Below are positions 63,655-64,000 of a stretch of DNA of 64,000 nucleotides, one piece after another. Source of the DNA: Pseudomonas sp. sp1636 (GTDB lineage: Bacteria > Pseudomonadota > Gammaproteobacteria > Pseudomonadales > Pseudomonadaceae); NCBI RefSeq assembly GCF_030376615.1, contig NZ_JARRAB010000002.1, positions 1-64,000 of the forward strand, read 5' to 3'. The translations under genes and the position numbers were made by a program. Positions within the stretch are counted from its first letter, which is position 1. Every line of letters begins with the position of its first letter. The notes below the pieces were generated by a model. The model did not search any database, was not told where the DNA came from, and saw nothing but the letters and a program-made list of their open reading frames with translations.

Positions 63655-64000
63655 ATGAGATCGGTAGAGCTTTTTGCGGGAGCCGGCGGACTGGCGATGG
63701 GATGCGAGATAGCTGGGTTTGAGCACCTGGCCGTCGTCGAGTGGGACAAATGGGCGTGTGACACGGTTCGTGAGAACCGCAAGCGTGGATACCCGCTCGT
63801 TGCTGACTGGACCCTTCATGAAGGAGATGTCCGTACGTTCGACTGGTCATCCATCCCCGAGGGTATTGACTTGCTTGCTGGTGGGCCTCCTTGTCAGCCG
63901 TTTTCCATCGGTGGCAAGCACCAAGCCTACGACGACAGCCGAGACATGTTCCCGGCCACAGTCGATATCATCCGGAGATTGAAGCCCAAAGCGTTCATCG
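63655..64000 (+). CDS. Cytosine-5 DNA methyltransferase, cut by the window end
   Basis: The first 115 codons show motif I (ELFAGAGGLAMG) and the catalytic motif IV (GGPPCQPFS) of C5 DNA methyltransferases. I chose the ATG at 63655 because GAGGGG lies seven bases before it; the ATG at 63649 directly follows that site. TTGACA at 63564-63569 may be part of its promoter. It follows umuC on the same strand. It may belong to a restriction-modification or other defence set beyond the window. The C-terminal part with the target-recognition domain is not visible. Confidence 0.9.
   Translation, partial: MRSVELFAGAGGLAMGCEIAGFEHLAVVEWDKWACDTVRENRKRGYPLVADWTLHEGDVRTFDWSSIPEGIDLLAGGPPCQPFSIGGKHQAYDDSRDMFPATVDIIRRLKPKAFI

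Overview
The window is chromosomal DNA of a Pseudomonas species, high in G+C. The evidence is gene content and order: recX-recA-pncC-mutS-fdxA next to a GacA-controlled RsmZ RNA, erdR-dgkA, finR/fpr, amrZ next to phn genes, bfd/bfr/grxD and argF with its ATPase partner. Several blocks match P. aeruginosa order as I remember it, but the blocks are joined differently, so this is not P. aeruginosa. I cannot name the species.

Layout. (1) 1-3.6 kb: metR and metE, divergent, with a MetR-type dyad between them. (2) 3.6-10.6 kb: a LysR regulator divergent from a run of ureohydrolase, aldehyde dehydrogenase, a 57-residue membrane protein, an NCS1 permease and a GMC alcohol dehydrogenase, which looks like a catabolic pathway for a guanidino or related alcohol. 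(3) 10.7-14.8 kb: a MocR regulator, a TIM-barrel isomerase and an MFS transporter. (4) 14.9-19.5 kb: two alpha/beta hydrolases and an autotransporter split by one in-frame stop. (5) 19.7-24.2 kb: glpD, glpR, ybaK and glpK with two likely GlpR operators. (6) 24.4-33.4 kb: housekeeping and iron/redox genes (phzF-like, ABC ATPase, argF, a lipoprotein, a molybdopterin oxidoreductase, grxD, bfr, bfd, a peroxiredoxin). (7) 33.5-35.1 kb: the RsmZ regulatory RNA with an ISL3-type insertion sequence placed exactly in its terminator T-tract. (8) 35.2-51.9 kb: fdxA, mutS, pncC, recA, recX, a LOG protein, an MBL nuclease, a phosphoketolase-like enzyme, a DTW protein, an EamA transporter, erdR, dgkA, finR, fpr and amrZ. 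(9) 52.3-53.6 kb: the remains of a phn (C-P lyase) operon; only phnN is intact. (10) 53.7-60.5 kb: an Lrp regulator with a fused indolepyruvate ferredoxin oxidoreductase, a leucine-type dehydrogenase and a sodium symporter, a coherent amino-acid oxidation module. (11) 61.1-64.0 kb: a broken and an intact tRNA-Arg(CCT), then an SOS-controlled SRAP/umuD-like/umuC set and the start of a cytosine-5 DNA methyltransferase, which looks like the edge of a genomic island.

Common threads. A-rich AAnAAnAA motifs of the Hfq/Crc type lie just before the start codon of nine genes, nearly all for uptake or oxidation of carbon and nitrogen sources. Together with RsmZ, GlpR, Lrp and FinR, much of the window is under nutritional control. 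Genome decay is visible in three places: the autotransporter, the phn operon and the tRNA fragment.
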